In this document: piece by piece, positions 41,967 through 52,896 of the stretch
Position numbering within the stretch: the first letter of the stretch is position 1
How the letters are laid out: every line of letters starts with the position of its first letter
DNA from: an uncultured Alphaproteobacteria bacterium
GTDB taxonomy: Bacteria > Pseudomonadota > Alphaproteobacteria > HIMB59 > GCA-002718135
Assembly (NCBI GenBank): GCA_902514875.1
Contig: CABXSY010000006.1
Span: 1 to 61,566, forward strand
Direction of reading: 5' to 3'
DNA length: 61,566 nucleotides
Position numbers and translations under genes: made by a program
Notes under the pieces: generated by a model
What the model was told of the DNA's origin: nothing
Seen by the model: the letters and a program-made list of their open reading frames with translations, nothing else
The model's database searches: none

Positions 41967-43916
41967 TCATTGAAGATTTTTTTTAAGCATTTTTCCTAAT
42001 TTTGTACTAGCCTCGTTTCTCAAATGTCCATTATCGTCTAGAAAAACTCTAGTGTCGCCAATTAAGGCATTACATATGTTATTAGGACATAATAATTCAT
42101 TTAGTGGATATACATTCAAGCCTTCTTTTTTTAATCCATTAATGAATATTTTTTGATTTTGACTTAGTTTATTTATATCACTTAACTTAAAGTTACATGA
42201 TGATCTATTAAAGCCATGGACAATCAGTCTATTTACACATGAAGAAACATCATATTTTGGTTGTGGTGGTGGTGGAAAAATTTTTATGTCAACATCATTA
42301 TGTAATTTATTTGATATGTTATTCAATTTTTTGGCAAATGCGATTGATGCATTTTTAATTTCAATTTCATTCATATTTTCTAAAAATTTAAAACGGCTAC
42401 CTATTACAATCTGTTTAATTGAATTATTATTTAAAATATAATTTATACTTTCTTCATTAAAATTTTTACATTTTTTAATTAAATCATTATCTAGGTTTAA
42501 TCTGTTTTCATAAATATCATCAATAAGAGGGATGCATGAAAAATGAGTAATTTGAGAAAATTTTTTATTTTCAAATTCATTAACAAAATTTATACCATGC
42601 TGTGCAAAGCTATCGCCCCAAATGATATTTTCGGTGAAGAAACTATTAGATTGATTTTTTATTGTAAAACCACAAGACTGATCTATGTTAAGACCATTAT
42701 CACAATTTAAATAACCTATACCTTCATAGATAGGATTGATCCAATTATATCCATAGTACTCATAAGTATTTCCCAATCCTGAAGTTCTTAAATGTAATGA
42801 TCCCCAAAGAGTATTTATAGATTGTCCTATTATAATAGGTATTATTAAAGAAATAATTGAAAAAACAAAAATTTTTTTTCTAGTAAAATTATTTTTATTC
42901 CTAAATGGACTTTCTATATATTTCCAGCTTACGAAACCAATAAAAAGAGATAAAAGACAGATTGATGTTAAAATTAGATTAGATGGTTTTTCAATTAATA
43001 CTGATTTCGTAAAAACAAATAAAGGCTGATGCCATAAGTAAGCTGAATAACTAATCAATCCTATTCCAACTAGTAGATTAATGCTTAAAAATTTATAAGC
43101 CAATGTTTTTTCATTGGTGAATAAAATAACTAAGCACGTACCAAGTATTGGTACTAATGTATATAAACTTGGAAAGGGCGTATCTTTATCAAAATAAAAA
43201 ATACTAAAAAAAATTAATAATAATCCAAAAAAAGATAAGAAATTATTTTTAAAAGTTTTTTTAGAATTTATATATGCCAGAATGGAGCCAGATAGTAACT
43301 CCCATGCTCTAGAAGGTGTTATATAGAAATTTGCTATTGGCTCATTTCTCCATCCCCATTCACTTATAAAAAGACTAAAAATTAAAAATAAAAATAATAA
43401 GTTTAAAATTATTTTTTTATTAAACTTCCAAAAAAATATTAAAAATAAAGGAAAAATAAAATAAAATTGTTCTTCGATTCCTAAGCTCCAAGTATGTAAT
43501 AATGGCATTTCATCAATTTTTGGAGAAAAATAACCGTCTCCCCCAGCTCTCCAAAAGTAAATATTTGAAAGAAAAAGGCTTACAAATTTTAAACCTCTAG
43601 CAAATTCTAAAATTTGATAAGGAAGCATAAAATACCAAGTAAAAGGTATGCAAAACAAAATCACAACAAATAAAGCTGGAAGAATTCTTCTTGCACGTCT
43701 TTCATAAAAGCTAATCAAATTAAATTCGCTATTCTGAAGATCTTTAAGTATAATTGATGTTATTAAGTATCCACTTATTACAAAAAAAATATCAACTCCA
43801 ATGTATCCACCTTTAAAAACAGAAAAACCAGCATGAAACAGAATTACTGCGAGTACAGCAATTGCCCTTAAACCATCAATTTCTTTTCTGTATTTTAGGT
43901 TATTTTTAAGATGCAT
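41967..43916 (-). CDS. OafA/YrhL-type O-acyltransferase with C-terminal SGNH domain
   Basis: A 649-residue membrane protein. The acyltransferase-3 domain (about 10 segments) starts with YRKEIDGLRAIAVLAVILFHAG and FFVISGYLITSIIL. The last 220 residues form a periplasmic SGNH domain with IIWGDSFAQHG and DDNGHLRN (Asp/His). These proteins acetylate O-antigen, capsule or peptidoglycan sugars. ATG 43916 (MHLKNNLKYRKEIDG) is used; an upstream ATG at 43949 adds a short hydrophilic leader overlapping the SH3 gene. Confidence 0.9.
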   Translation of the reverse strand: MHLKNNLKYRKEIDGLRAIAVLAVILFHAGFSVFKGGYIGVDIFFVISGYLITSIILKDLQNSEFNLISFYERRARRILPALFVVILFCIPFTWYFMLPYQILEFARGLKFVSLFLSNIYFWRAGGDGYFSPKIDEMPLLHTWSLGIEEQFYFIFPLFLIFFWKFNKKIILNLLFLFLIFSLFISEWGWRNEPIANFYITPSRAWELLSGSILAYINSKKTFKNNFLSFFGLLLIFFSIFYFDKDTPFPSLYTLVPILGTCLVILFTNEKTLAYKFLSINLLVGIGLISYSAYLWHQPLFVFTKSVLIEKPSNLILTSICLLSLFIGFVSWKYIESPFRNKNNFTRKKIFVFSIISLIIPIIIGQSINTLWGSLHLRTSGLGNTYEYYGYNWINPIYEGIGYLNCDNGLNIDQSCGFTIKNQSNSFFTENIIWGDSFAQHGINFVNEFENKKFSQITHFSCIPLIDDIYENRLNLDNDLIKKCKNFNEESINYILNNNSIKQIVIGSRFKFLENMNEIEIKNASIAFAKKLNNISNKLHNDVDIKIFPPPPQPKYDVSSCVNRLIVHGFNRSSCNFKLSDINKLSQNQKIFINGLKKEGLNVYPLNELLCPNNICNALIGDTRVFLDDNGHLRNEASTKLGKMLKKNLQ

Positions 43917-43932
43917 ATTTATTCTTTTATAT

Positions 43933-44511
43933 TTACTTGTTTGACACAAGATAATTTAAGCTTTGCCAATATAAATCTTCAAATTTTTGAAGAAAATTAA
44001 TATTAAAAGATTCTTTATTTTTAACACCCCAAATATTCTTTTTATTTATCCATCCAGAATAATTATTAAATGTAATTGAGCACCAATTAATTTTACATTT
44101 TTCAATAAAAACAATATTTTGTGTACCAATCTTTCCAATAGCATGACCATAAACAGAATTATAAACTTCAACATTTTTTTCTTTTAGTGAAATTATCAAA
44201 CCAGTTCTCTTTCCTGAAATTAAGCTTTTGTGAATCCACCCCACATTATTTTGAACATCTTCAACTTTGCGCCATTCATTATATTCATCTACAACTTTCA
44301 AAGGAAAGTTTTTTGTAATATATTTAATTACTATTGGATAATTTTTACTTGGTCCAACTCTAATGTTTGCTTGATCAGATTTTATTGAAATGTATCTTGG
44401 TATTTCAAGACCTGTTTCTTTGCCAATATCTGCAAAACATACTTTGAAAAAAATTATTATTGAAATGAAAACCGTTATAATTTGCATGCTAATATTTTTA
44501 TAAAGTAGCAT
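43933..44511 (-). CDS. Secreted SH3-domain (SH3b) protein
   Basis: A 192-residue protein with a signal peptide and two SH3-like repeats: QANIRVGPSKNYPIVIKYITKN followed by DVQNNVGWIHKSLI, and VEVYNSVYGHAIGKI followed by NNYSGWINKKNIWG. SH3b domains bind cell-wall peptides. Transcribed with the acyltransferase and esterase genes. An in-frame alternative start lies at ATG 44487 (MQIITVF), which would place the signal peptide at the N-terminus. Confidence 0.82.
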   Translation of the reverse strand: MLLYKNISMQIITVFISIIIFFKVCFADIGKETGLEIPRYISIKSDQANIRVGPSKNYPIVIKYITKNFPLKVVDEYNEWRKVEDVQNNVGWIHKSLISGKRTGLIISLKEKNVEVYNSVYGHAIGKIGTQNIVFIEKCKINWCSITFNNYSGWINKKNIWGVKNKESFNINFLQKFEDLYWQSLNYLVSNK

Positions 44512-44541
44512 AGGATTTACATAAAGTGTATAATATTATAA

Positions 44542-44618
44542 GCGCCTGTAGCTCAATTGGATAGAGCGTATGACTACGGATCATAAGGTTAGGAGTTCGA
44601 CTCTTCTCAGGCGCGCCA
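44542..44618 (+). tRNA. tRNA-Arg (anticodon ACG)
   Basis: A 77-base tRNA with acceptor stem GCGCCTG/CAGGCGC, D arm AGCTC...GAGC, anticodon stem TATGA/TCATA around loop CTACGGA (anticodon ACG), a T arm with TTCGACT, discriminator G and encoded CCA. A TATAAT box (44529-44534) just upstream is a likely -10. Confidence 0.93.
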
Positions 44619-44672
44619 AATAAATAAAAATTTTTACAAAACAATTTAAATATATTAGTTAGATAATGTTGT

Positions 44673-45695
44673 ATGATAATCGACGTAAACTTAGATAAGA
44701 TTAAAGGTGATAAGTATTTCTCTGAACTATTTATTAACGCTAAATTTAATAAACTAAATCTTAATTGTAATATTTTACAAGGTAATTTTTTTTCTGATTC
44801 ATTTCATTATTTTCCCATTACAACAAAAAATGAAACATTTTCATCTTTGTATTTAAGAACATTCAGTAATATAGAACATTTTTATAAACAAAAATTCTTC
44901 GAAAACTTTTCTAATAATAAAAATAAATTAAAAAGCTTTGATGATATATTTGTCCTTGGATCAAATGCAGGAAATAATTATTATTCAAATCTATTAGAAT
45001 TTCTTCCGAGAATTTTTTTTAGTAACAAAAAAAATATTAAGATCGCTATTCATAGAAATTCCTCAAATAAGTTCAGAAAATTTATAGAGGATATATTAAA
45101 AGCTTTAAATGTAGATTTTAATTTCGTTTTCTTAGATGACGATTTTTACTATTTTACCAAATCAGAATTTCCACAATTTATGTACTTGAAAGACTCAATA
45201 AAAATTTTAAAAGAATTTTTAAATCCAAAAAAAAATTTAGACAGTAGCAAAAAAATCTATGTAACTAGGCAAGATTCAAGTTATAGGAAAATTTTCAATG
45301 AAAGTGATGTTATTACTTTACTTAGAGAAAATGGTTACAAGGTTATTAACCCACAATTATATGAGATAGACGAGCAAATAGAAATTTTTTCAAATGCTGA
45401 AAAAATAATAGCTCCTCACGGATCTAGTTTAGCAAACATAACATTTTGTAAACCAGGAACAGAAATTTTTGAAATTACACCATCTTTTAGAGAAAATGAA
45501 AAAATATTTAATGATAGATATGTAAATTTATCATCAATTAATAAACTCAAACATCACAAAATTAAATCTGATACGGTCGATGTCGAAATTCATTCTGATT
45601 TAGCAAAAAAATATATACACCCAAATGTACTAGACCAAAGTAATTATTATAAAAACTTACTTGTTAAAATTAAAGATTTGAAAGAAATTGTTTAA
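44673..45695 (+). CDS. Glycosyltransferase family 61-like protein (DUF563)
   Basis: A 340-residue protein. The C-terminal half has GT61 motifs: KKIYVTRQDSSYRKIFNESDVI, DEQIEIFSNAEKIIAPHGSSLANITF and CKPGTEIFEI. GT61 enzymes transfer xylose, arabinose or similar sugars to glycans. There is no signal peptide, so it may be a cytoplasmic enzyme for surface polysaccharide. It lies just after tRNA-Arg, near the acyltransferase and esterase genes, and abuts the convergent sppA gene. Confidence 0.78.
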   Translation: MIIDVNLDKIKGDKYFSELFINAKFNKLNLNCNILQGNFFSDSFHYFPITTKNETFSSLYLRTFSNIEHFYKQKFFENFSNNKNKLKSFDDIFVLGSNAGNNYYSNLLEFLPRIFFSNKKNIKIAIHRNSSNKFRKFIEDILKALNVDFNFVFLDDDFYYFTKSEFPQFMYLKDSIKILKEFLNPKKNLDSSKKIYVTRQDSSYRKIFNESDVITLLRENGYKVINPQLYEIDEQIEIFSNAEKIIAPHGSSLANITFCKPGTEIFEITPSFRENEKIFNDRYVNLSSINKLKHHKIKSDTVDVEIHSDLAKKYIHPNVLDQSNYYKNLLVKIKDLKEIV

Positions 45696-46709
45696 TTAAC
45701 ATTCTTTAAGAAACAGCGGTGTTATTACATTAATACTCATCTCAAATCTGTTACAAATATTAAATTTATCACCATTTTTATCTTTATAACTTGCTAGAAA
45801 ATTTCCTAATAAACTTCTCTTAATAATATTTTCATAAATTTTATAATCATCATAATTGTTTTCTTTTATTATATATTCAATTAATGATCTGTAATTAGCA
45901 ACTCCATCAATTAAAAATTTTTCCTTTGCCTGAGTACTACTATAGATTAATGCACCAATATTATTTCTTATAGTTTTGATCTGAATTTTACGATTTTTTG
46001 AAACTTTTGTTATAAAATCTTCATATATTTCATCTACAATTTTCTGTAAATGCAAGATCTCTTGATCTTTAGGTTTCCTAAATGGATTAAATAAATCCTT
46101 ACTTTGACCTGCATTTTGATTGAAAACTTCAATACCTTTTTCAGTTTCTATCGATTGTCCTAGTAAACCTGATGATAAACTTAATGGTGTATTGTAATAA
46201 TACCAACTTGGTCCACTAACTCCAATACTACCTATAGTTGAGCCATAAGATGCAAATATTTTGTCAGCAGTAGTTGCAATCCAATATCCTCCAGATGCTA
46301 AAATCTCACTTGTAAAAAAATATATTTTTACTTTTGTTTCTTTTTTAAAATTTTTTAAAATATTTTCTAATTCAGCCGTAGCAGTTACAGTACCTCCAGG
46401 TGAATTGATATTTACGAGTAAAATTTTAATATTTAATTCTTTTAATTCTTCTAAATACAACCTGATGTGTTCAGGATTGATATAATCATAAAAATTATTT
46501 TCTAATACATTTCTGGAATTATTAAAAATTGGACCATTCAAATTTATTACACCAATTATATTGTTTGACTTTTGATCTCCCTCAATCATTGTAAACTTAG
46601 ACTCTTGCAAATTATTCGATAAATTAAGTAATATGCTAATAATTAAAAAAAAAACTAGTAGAGCACTAAGAAAGCCAAAAGTTCGAAAAAAAACCCTGAA
46701 AAAGACCAT
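45696..46709 (-). CDS. sppA: Signal peptide peptidase SppA-like S49 peptidase
   Basis: A 337-residue protein with one N-terminal membrane segment. It has GVINLNGPI, LLVNINSPGGTV, the Ser of LASGGYWIATTADKIFA, and IGSIGVSG. In S49 peptidases the Ser works with a Lys from the C-terminal part of the short form. It degrades leftover signal peptides in the membrane. Single gene with its own start 150 bp from groES on the opposite strand. Confidence 0.87.
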   Translation of the reverse strand: MVFFRVFFRTFGFLSALLVFFLIISILLNLSNNLQESKFTMIEGDQKSNNIIGVINLNGPIFNNSRNVLENNFYDYINPEHIRLYLEELKELNIKILLVNINSPGGTVTATAELENILKNFKKETKVKIYFFTSEILASGGYWIATTADKIFASYGSTIGSIGVSGPSWYYYNTPLSLSSGLLGQSIETEKGIEVFNQNAGQSKDLFNPFRKPKDQEILHLQKIVDEIYEDFITKVSKNRKIQIKTIRNNIGALIYSSTQAKEKFLIDGVANYRSLIEYIIKENNYDDYKIYENIIKRSLLGNFLASYKDKNGDKFNICNRFEMSINVITPLFLKEC

Positions 46710-46790
46710 TGTTAAGAAATATCATAACTTTACTTAATTTAAATTTTTTTTTGGTTTGTTCTTGAATAGACTTCAATAATGCTTAAATAA

Positions 46791-46817
46791 CTAGCACTCT
46801 TATAATGGGAGTGCTAA
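46791..46817 (+). promoter_or_regulatory. CIRCE element (HrcA operator) with embedded -10 box
   Basis: CTAGCACTC, a 9-base spacer and GAGTGCTAA form the CIRCE inverted repeat (consensus TTAGCACTC-N9-GAGTGCTAA), with one mismatch at the first base. TATAAT at 46801-46806 lies within the spacer, so HrcA would cover the promoter of groESL. Confidence 0.92.
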
Positions 46818-46859
46818 TAAAAAAACACTAAATTTCAATTAGTTAACAAATGAGGAAAT

Positions 46860-47165
46860 ATGAATTTTAAACCTTTACATGATAGAGTGCTTGTAAAACG
46901 TGTAGACTCTGATGAAAAGACTGCAGGGGGTATAATTATACCTGATACTGCTCAGGAAAAACCAATGGAAGGTGAAGTACTTGAAATAGGCTCTGGCGCA
47001 AGAGATGAAATGGGTAAATTGGTGCCTTTAGATGTAAAAAAAGGCGACAAGATATTATTTGGTAAATGGTCAGGGACTGAAGTAAAAATGAATGGTGCAG
47101 ATTATCTTATTATGAAAGAGTCTGACATCATGGGAATTTTGACTTCAGGTAAGAAAAAAAAATAA
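46860..47165 (+). CDS. groES: Co-chaperonin GroES
   Basis: A 101-residue protein (a little longer than the usual 95-97). It starts with [33 protein letters not shown]; the mobile loop GGIIIPD binds GroEL. The end is KESDIMGIL followed by a Lys-rich tail. First gene of the CIRCE-regulated operon, 21 bp before groEL. Confidence 0.97.
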   Translation: MNFKPLHDRVLVKRVDSDEKTAGGIIIPDTAQEKPMEGEVLEIGSGARDEMGKLVPLDVKKGDKILFGKWSGTEVKMNGADYLIMKESDIMGILTSGKKKK

Positions 47166-47168
47166 TAA

Positions 47169-48851
<1,683 letters not shown>

Positions 48852-48870
48852 TTTTAATTAATGAAATATT

Positions 48871-48902
48871 AAAAAGGGGCAATTTATTTGCCCTTTTTTT
48901 TT
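48871..48902 (+). terminator. Intrinsic terminator after groEL
   Basis: AAAAAGGGGCAA pairs with TTGCCCTTTTTT around a 5-base loop and is followed by a T run. It ends the groESL transcript and, being symmetrical, may also serve the convergent peroxidase gene. Confidence 0.88.
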
Positions 48903-48904
48903 GC

Positions 48905-49441
48905 TTAAATTAGAAGATCGATCTCGTTAGTAATTTTAGAACTATCTGGTTTAGTCATTGATGACCAAGATTTAATCAATTTACCGTTTCTATCAAATAA
49001 ATATTTATAAAAATTCCATTTAGGAGCCTGATTGTATTCATCATCTATCCATGAAAATATAGGGTGAACCTCATCCCCTTTAACATCCATTGGAGAAGAT
49101 GTTACAAAACCAACACCATAGTTAACTAAACATATTTTTTTAATATCTTCAGTATCTGAATATTCTTGATTGAAGGAATTGCTCGTGGTAGCTATTATCG
49201 TCAAATCACTTTTTCTGTAGTTAAGAAATAAATTCTGAAGATCTTCATACTGTGGAGTAAAACCACACCTTGAAGCTGTATTCACTATTAAGATTGGCTT
49301 ACCTGCAAACTTCTCTAAATTTACTTGATTGCCGTCTATATCTTCAAATGAGAAATCGTATAAATTCACTGTTTCATTGGCTAATAAAGTATTCTTTAAG
49401 TTAAGCATAATCAAAAAAACAAGTAAAAATTTAATTTTCAT
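48905..49441 (-). CDS. Glutathione peroxidase family protein (Cys type), secreted
   Basis: A 178-residue thiol peroxidase. The active-site Cys is in NTASRCGFTPQYEDLQ, the WNFYKYLFDRNGK motif gives the Trp and Asn, and a signal-like N-terminus (residues 1-20) suggests periplasmic location. The codon of the active site is TGT, a Cys and not selenocysteine. The Gln expected after the first motif is replaced in the TTSNSFNQEY segment, where Asn-Gln is kept. It removes peroxides. It converges with groEL. Confidence 0.87.
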   Translation of the reverse strand: MKIKFLLVFLIMLNLKNTLLANETVNLYDFSFEDIDGNQVNLEKFAGKPILIVNTASRCGFTPQYEDLQNLFLNYRKSDLTIIATTSNSFNQEYSDTEDIKKICLVNYGVGFVTSSPMDVKGDEVHPIFSWIDDEYNQAPKWNFYKYLFDRNGKLIKSWSSMTKPDSSKITNEIDLLI

Positions 49442-49467
49442 GTTAGTGAGTTATAGATATATTGCTT

Positions 49468-50604
49468 ATGGAATCATTCAATAGCTTTACTGACCTTTTT
49501 TTAGATGTTTGGAATAATGGTGTTTTTGGCATAAATGCTACTGATATCATAGTAAGTCTAGTAATTTTCCTGCTTTTTTATTTACTTAGAAGACTTATAG
49601 CCAGATTTATTCTTAATCGATTATCAAGAATTGTTTCGAAAACATCCAATCAAATTGATGATGCTGTTATTGAAGTACTCGATGGACCATTAAAATTTCT
49701 CCCCGTTGTTTTAGGTTTTTTTATAGCTTCTTCATATTTGGATGTTTCTAATAACAATCAAGATTTTTTAGATTTACTAAATAGATCATTAATTACAATT
49801 TTTATATTCTGGTTACTACATCAATTGATTATACCTTTTTCATTTGTAATAAAAAACTTTGAGTCAAAAATTTCAAAGCCATTAGTTGATTGGACTCTTA
49901 AAGGTTTAAAAATTCTTGTTATTGTGCTTGGTGCTGTCGCAATATTAGAGTTGTGGGGCATAAGAGTAGGGCCAGTAATTGCAGGATTAGGTTTATTTGG
50001 TGTAGCAGTTGCACTTGGTGCTCAAGATTTATTTAAAAATTTAATTAGTGGTATTATGATATTAATGGAAAAAAGATTTACTGTAGGAGATGTAATATTA
50101 GTTTCTGGAGAAGTTGAAGGAGTTGTTGAACAAATTGGATTTAGATCCACACTTGTTAGAAGATTTGACTCAACACCAGTAATGGTACCAAATTATAAAT
50201 TTGCTGAGCAGTCTGTAACTAATTACACGAGAAGACATCATAGACGTATAAGATGGTTAATTGGATTAGAGTATAGAACAACAATCGATCAATTAAAAAA
50301 AATTAGAGATCAGATAAATACATTAATTGAGAGTGATGATAACTTTGCAAAAAATCAAAATGCTAGCTTTTATGTTAGAATAGATAGTTTTTCTGATAGC
50401 TCGATTGATATGTTAGTACAAACATTTACAGTAACAAATGATTGGGCAGAATATTTAAAAATTAAAGAAAATCTTGCTGTAAAAATAATTGAAATTGTTG
50501 AAAATAATGAGGCTGGTTTTGCTTTTCCAAGCCAATCACTTTATGTTGAAAAATTATCTGATGAAAAAACTGAGATTTTTAATCCTCAATCTAAAAAAAA
50601 TTAA
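49468..50604 (+). CDS. Mechanosensitive ion channel, MscS family
   Basis: A 378-residue protein with four N-terminal membrane segments. The pore helix is GPVIAGLGLFGVAVALGAQDLFKNLISG, followed by the beta domain MEKRFTVGDVILVSGEVEGVVEQIGFRST. It opens on osmotic downshock. ATG 49468 is preferred over TTG 49462. The last base overlaps the start of the AI-2E-type gene. Confidence 0.92.
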   Translation: MESFNSFTDLFLDVWNNGVFGINATDIIVSLVIFLLFYLLRRLIARFILNRLSRIVSKTSNQIDDAVIEVLDGPLKFLPVVLGFFIASSYLDVSNNNQDFLDLLNRSLITIFIFWLLHQLIIPFSFVIKNFESKISKPLVDWTLKGLKILVIVLGAVAILELWGIRVGPVIAGLGLFGVAVALGAQDLFKNLISGIMILMEKRFTVGDVILVSGEVEGVVEQIGFRSTLVRRFDSTPVMVPNYKFAEQSVTNYTRRHHRRIRWLIGLEYRTTIDQLKKIRDQINTLIESDDNFAKNQNASFYVRIDSFSDSSIDMLVQTFTVTNDWAEYLKIKENLAVKIIEIVENNEAGFAFPSQSLYVEKLSDEKTEIFNPQSKKN

Positions 50605-51608
50605 TGAACGAAAGTAATCGTGTAATTTCTGGTTCTCTTTTTATATTAGCTAGTATTGCTGTTGCATTTATACTAAATTTTTCTCAACCAATAATGGTTC
50701 CATTTGTTTTAGCACTTCTTTTAAGGATATTAATTGATCCAATAATTGATTTCCAGACTATAAATCTTCGTGTACACAGATTTATTGCAGTTTTTATAAG
50801 TATTTGTTTAATTGTACTTTTATTCTCAATTATAGTTCCTTTTATTGTTTCTTCTATAGCAACATTCTTGGAGTCTGCAGATGACTATAATCAAAAAGTA
50901 ATCATTTTAATTGAGGCAGTTATAATACAACTGCAACAATTTGAAATTGATATTGATAGAGAAACAATTAGAAATACAATTGCAGAGTTACCCATTACTA
51001 ATTGGGCAGCAACTATATTAAGTAATAGTGCAAATTTTATTTCAAAGTTTCTCTTAGTTGTAATTATAACATTATTTTTATTGTTAGGAACTCCTCCTAA
51101 AAATACCTCAGATGAATGGAATGATATCATTAGATTAGTAAAAAAATATATATTTACTAAATTTTTAACTTCAGCTTTTACAGGCATTGTAGCAGGATTA
51201 ATTTATTGGTTTTTAGGTCTAGAATTAGCCTTCATTTTCGGAAGCTTAACATTTATTTTAAATTTTATTCCAGTCATTGGTTCTGTAATTGCTGTATTAC
51301 TTCCATTACCAATTGCTTTCCTCCAATACAACGATCCAACACTAGTTTTATTAATTATAATTTTACCCACGATTATTCATCAAATAGTAGGAAATTTTAT
51401 AGAACCTAAAATATTTGGTGAGAGTTTTGGATTACATCCAATTACGATTATTTTATCTTTGATTTTCTGGGGAATGATTTGGGGTTTTATTGGAGTTCTT
51501 CTTGCAGCACCTTTAACTGCAATCATCAGAATTTCATTTGAAAGATTTGAAACAACTAAGCAGATTGCTAGATTGCTAGAAGGTAAGATACATATTAAGG
51601 AAAGTTAA
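50604..51608 (+). CDS. AI-2E family transporter (PerM/YdiK-like permease)
   Basis: A 334-residue membrane protein with about eight segments. The family signature FIPVIGSVIAVLLPLPIAFLQY and the block QIVGNFIEPKIFGESFGLHPITIILSLIFWG are clear. Members export small molecules or function as Na/H antiporters; few have a known substrate. Coupled to the MscS gene by a 1-bp overlap; ends 4 bp inside convergent recX. Confidence 0.9.
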   Translation: MNESNRVISGSLFILASIAVAFILNFSQPIMVPFVLALLLRILIDPIIDFQTINLRVHRFIAVFISICLIVLLFSIIVPFIVSSIATFLESADDYNQKVIILIEAVIIQLQQFEIDIDRETIRNTIAELPITNWAATILSNSANFISKFLLVVIITLFLLLGTPPKNTSDEWNDIIRLVKKYIFTKFLTSAFTGIVAGLIYWFLGLELAFIFGSLTFILNFIPVIGSVIAVLLPLPIAFLQYNDPTLVLLIIILPTIIHQIVGNFIEPKIFGESFGLHPITIILSLIFWGMIWGFIGVLLAAPLTAIIRISFERFETTKQIARLLEGKIHIKES

Positions 51609-52090
51609 CCTAATATTTTTTTACATATATCATAGCTAAACCCAGCTCTTGCCATTTTTGCTAATTTTTTTTCATAACTTTCATTTTTCTCTAATATTTT
51701 CTTTTTCTTAGCAAATATTTTTGCTGACTCTAATTCCCAATTATCATTATCTTGTTTCATTAAATTTAAATTATTCTGAATTTGTGATTTACTTACTCCT
51801 TTTTTTATCAAGTAATTGAAAATAAAATTCTTAGATCTTCCAGAATTTGATAAAGATAAAATTTTAGTTGAACTATATCTATCATCATCAATAAATTTAT
51901 TTTTTTCTAATTTTATTATTATACTTTCAATTATATCTATGAGTTTTCTTTTTTCAAAATTTGTTATTTTTAATCTTAAAATTTTTCTTTTAAGCACACT
52001 GACTAAATTATTCTTTGAGGAATCGTATTTGCTTAAATAATCAATGGCATATTTTAAAAGTTTTTTTTCATTCACTAATCTAATATACAA
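51605..52090 (-). CDS. recX: Regulatory protein RecX
   Basis: A 161-residue protein with three three-helix repeats, best seen in KLIDIIESIIIKLEKNKFIDDDRYSSTKI and GRSKNFIFNYLIKKGVSKSQIQNNL. RecX limits RecA filament growth. The length is usual. recA is not in the window. It ends within the last codons of the AI-2E-type gene. Confidence 0.83.
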   Translation of the reverse strand: MYIRLVNEKKLLKYAIDYLSKYDSSKNNLVSVLKRKILRLKITNFEKRKLIDIIESIIIKLEKNKFIDDDRYSSTKILSLSNSGRSKNFIFNYLIKKGVSKSQIQNNLNLMKQDNDNWELESAKIFAKKKKILEKNESYEKKLAKMARAGFSYDICKKILG

Positions 52091-52123
52091 ATAATTTAAA
52101 TATATTAAAAGAAAACTTCTAAT

Positions 52124-52894
52124 ATGATCTATTATAATTATCTTTGTTTTCTTACATTAGTTAAAAAAGAAGTCTTTAGGTTCTTAAAAGTTGGAATTCA
52201 AACTGTGATTGGGCCAGCTATCAGTTCTTTATTATTTTTAGCAGTGTTTAGTTTAGCCCTTGGCAGATCTGTAAATTCTATAAATGGTATTGATCTTCCT
52301 TATTTTATTGCACCTGGTCTAATAATGATGACTATGTTGCAAAACTCTTTTGCTAATTCGGCATCAAGTATTGGTCAATCAAAGTTTCAAGGAAATATTG
52401 TAGACATATTAATGGCTCCTTTAAATAATGTTGAACTTGCATTTGGCTTTATTATTGGTTCAGTTTGTAGAGGTGTTGTATGTGGTATAGTGACTACCTT
52501 GGGGGTTATGATATTTGTTCCTCTAACTGTTCATTCTTACATTGCTCTATCATTTTTTACTTTAATGGGATGCACAATGATGGGAACTTTGGGAACAATT
52601 GTTGGAATTTGGGCAGACAAATGGGATCAACAACAAGGTATTACTAACTTCATCGTATTGCCTCTAACTTTTTTGTCAGGAACTTTTTATTCAATTTCAA
52701 GACTTCCTGAGTTCTGGCAGACAGTTTCTTCATTTAATCCATTTTTCTATAATATTGATGGTTTCAGATATGCTTTTACTGGTATTTCTGATAGCTCACT
52801 AATTCAAGGATCAATTTTCTTAATGATTATTAATATTATATTAATTTTATTATGCTATTTTATGTTCCGCAAAGGATATAAAATTAAATTTTAA
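52124..52894 (+). CDS. ABC-2 type transporter permease
   Basis: A 256-residue protein with six membrane segments and the ABC-2 pattern: VIGPAISSLLFLAVFSLALG, PYFIAPGLIMMTMLQNSFANSASSIGQSKFQGNIVDILMAPL and LPLTFLSGTFYSISRLPEFW. It resembles export permeases of the YadH type. No ATPase gene is adjacent. It is 2 bp from argD, probably one transcript. Confidence 0.88.
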   Translation: MIYYNYLCFLTLVKKEVFRFLKVGIQTVIGPAISSLLFLAVFSLALGRSVNSINGIDLPYFIAPGLIMMTMLQNSFANSASSIGQSKFQGNIVDILMAPLNNVELAFGFIIGSVCRGVVCGIVTTLGVMIFVPLTVHSYIALSFFTLMGCTMMGTLGTIVGIWADKWDQQQGITNFIVLPLTFLSGTFYSISRLPEFWQTVSSFNPFFYNIDGFRYAFTGISDSSLIQGSIFLMIINIILILLCYFMFRKGYKIKF

Positions 52895-52896
52895 AT

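Noticed and set aside
48905-49441. Selenoprotein glutathione peroxidase
   Set aside because: The active-site codon is TGT (Cys), and the frame is open.
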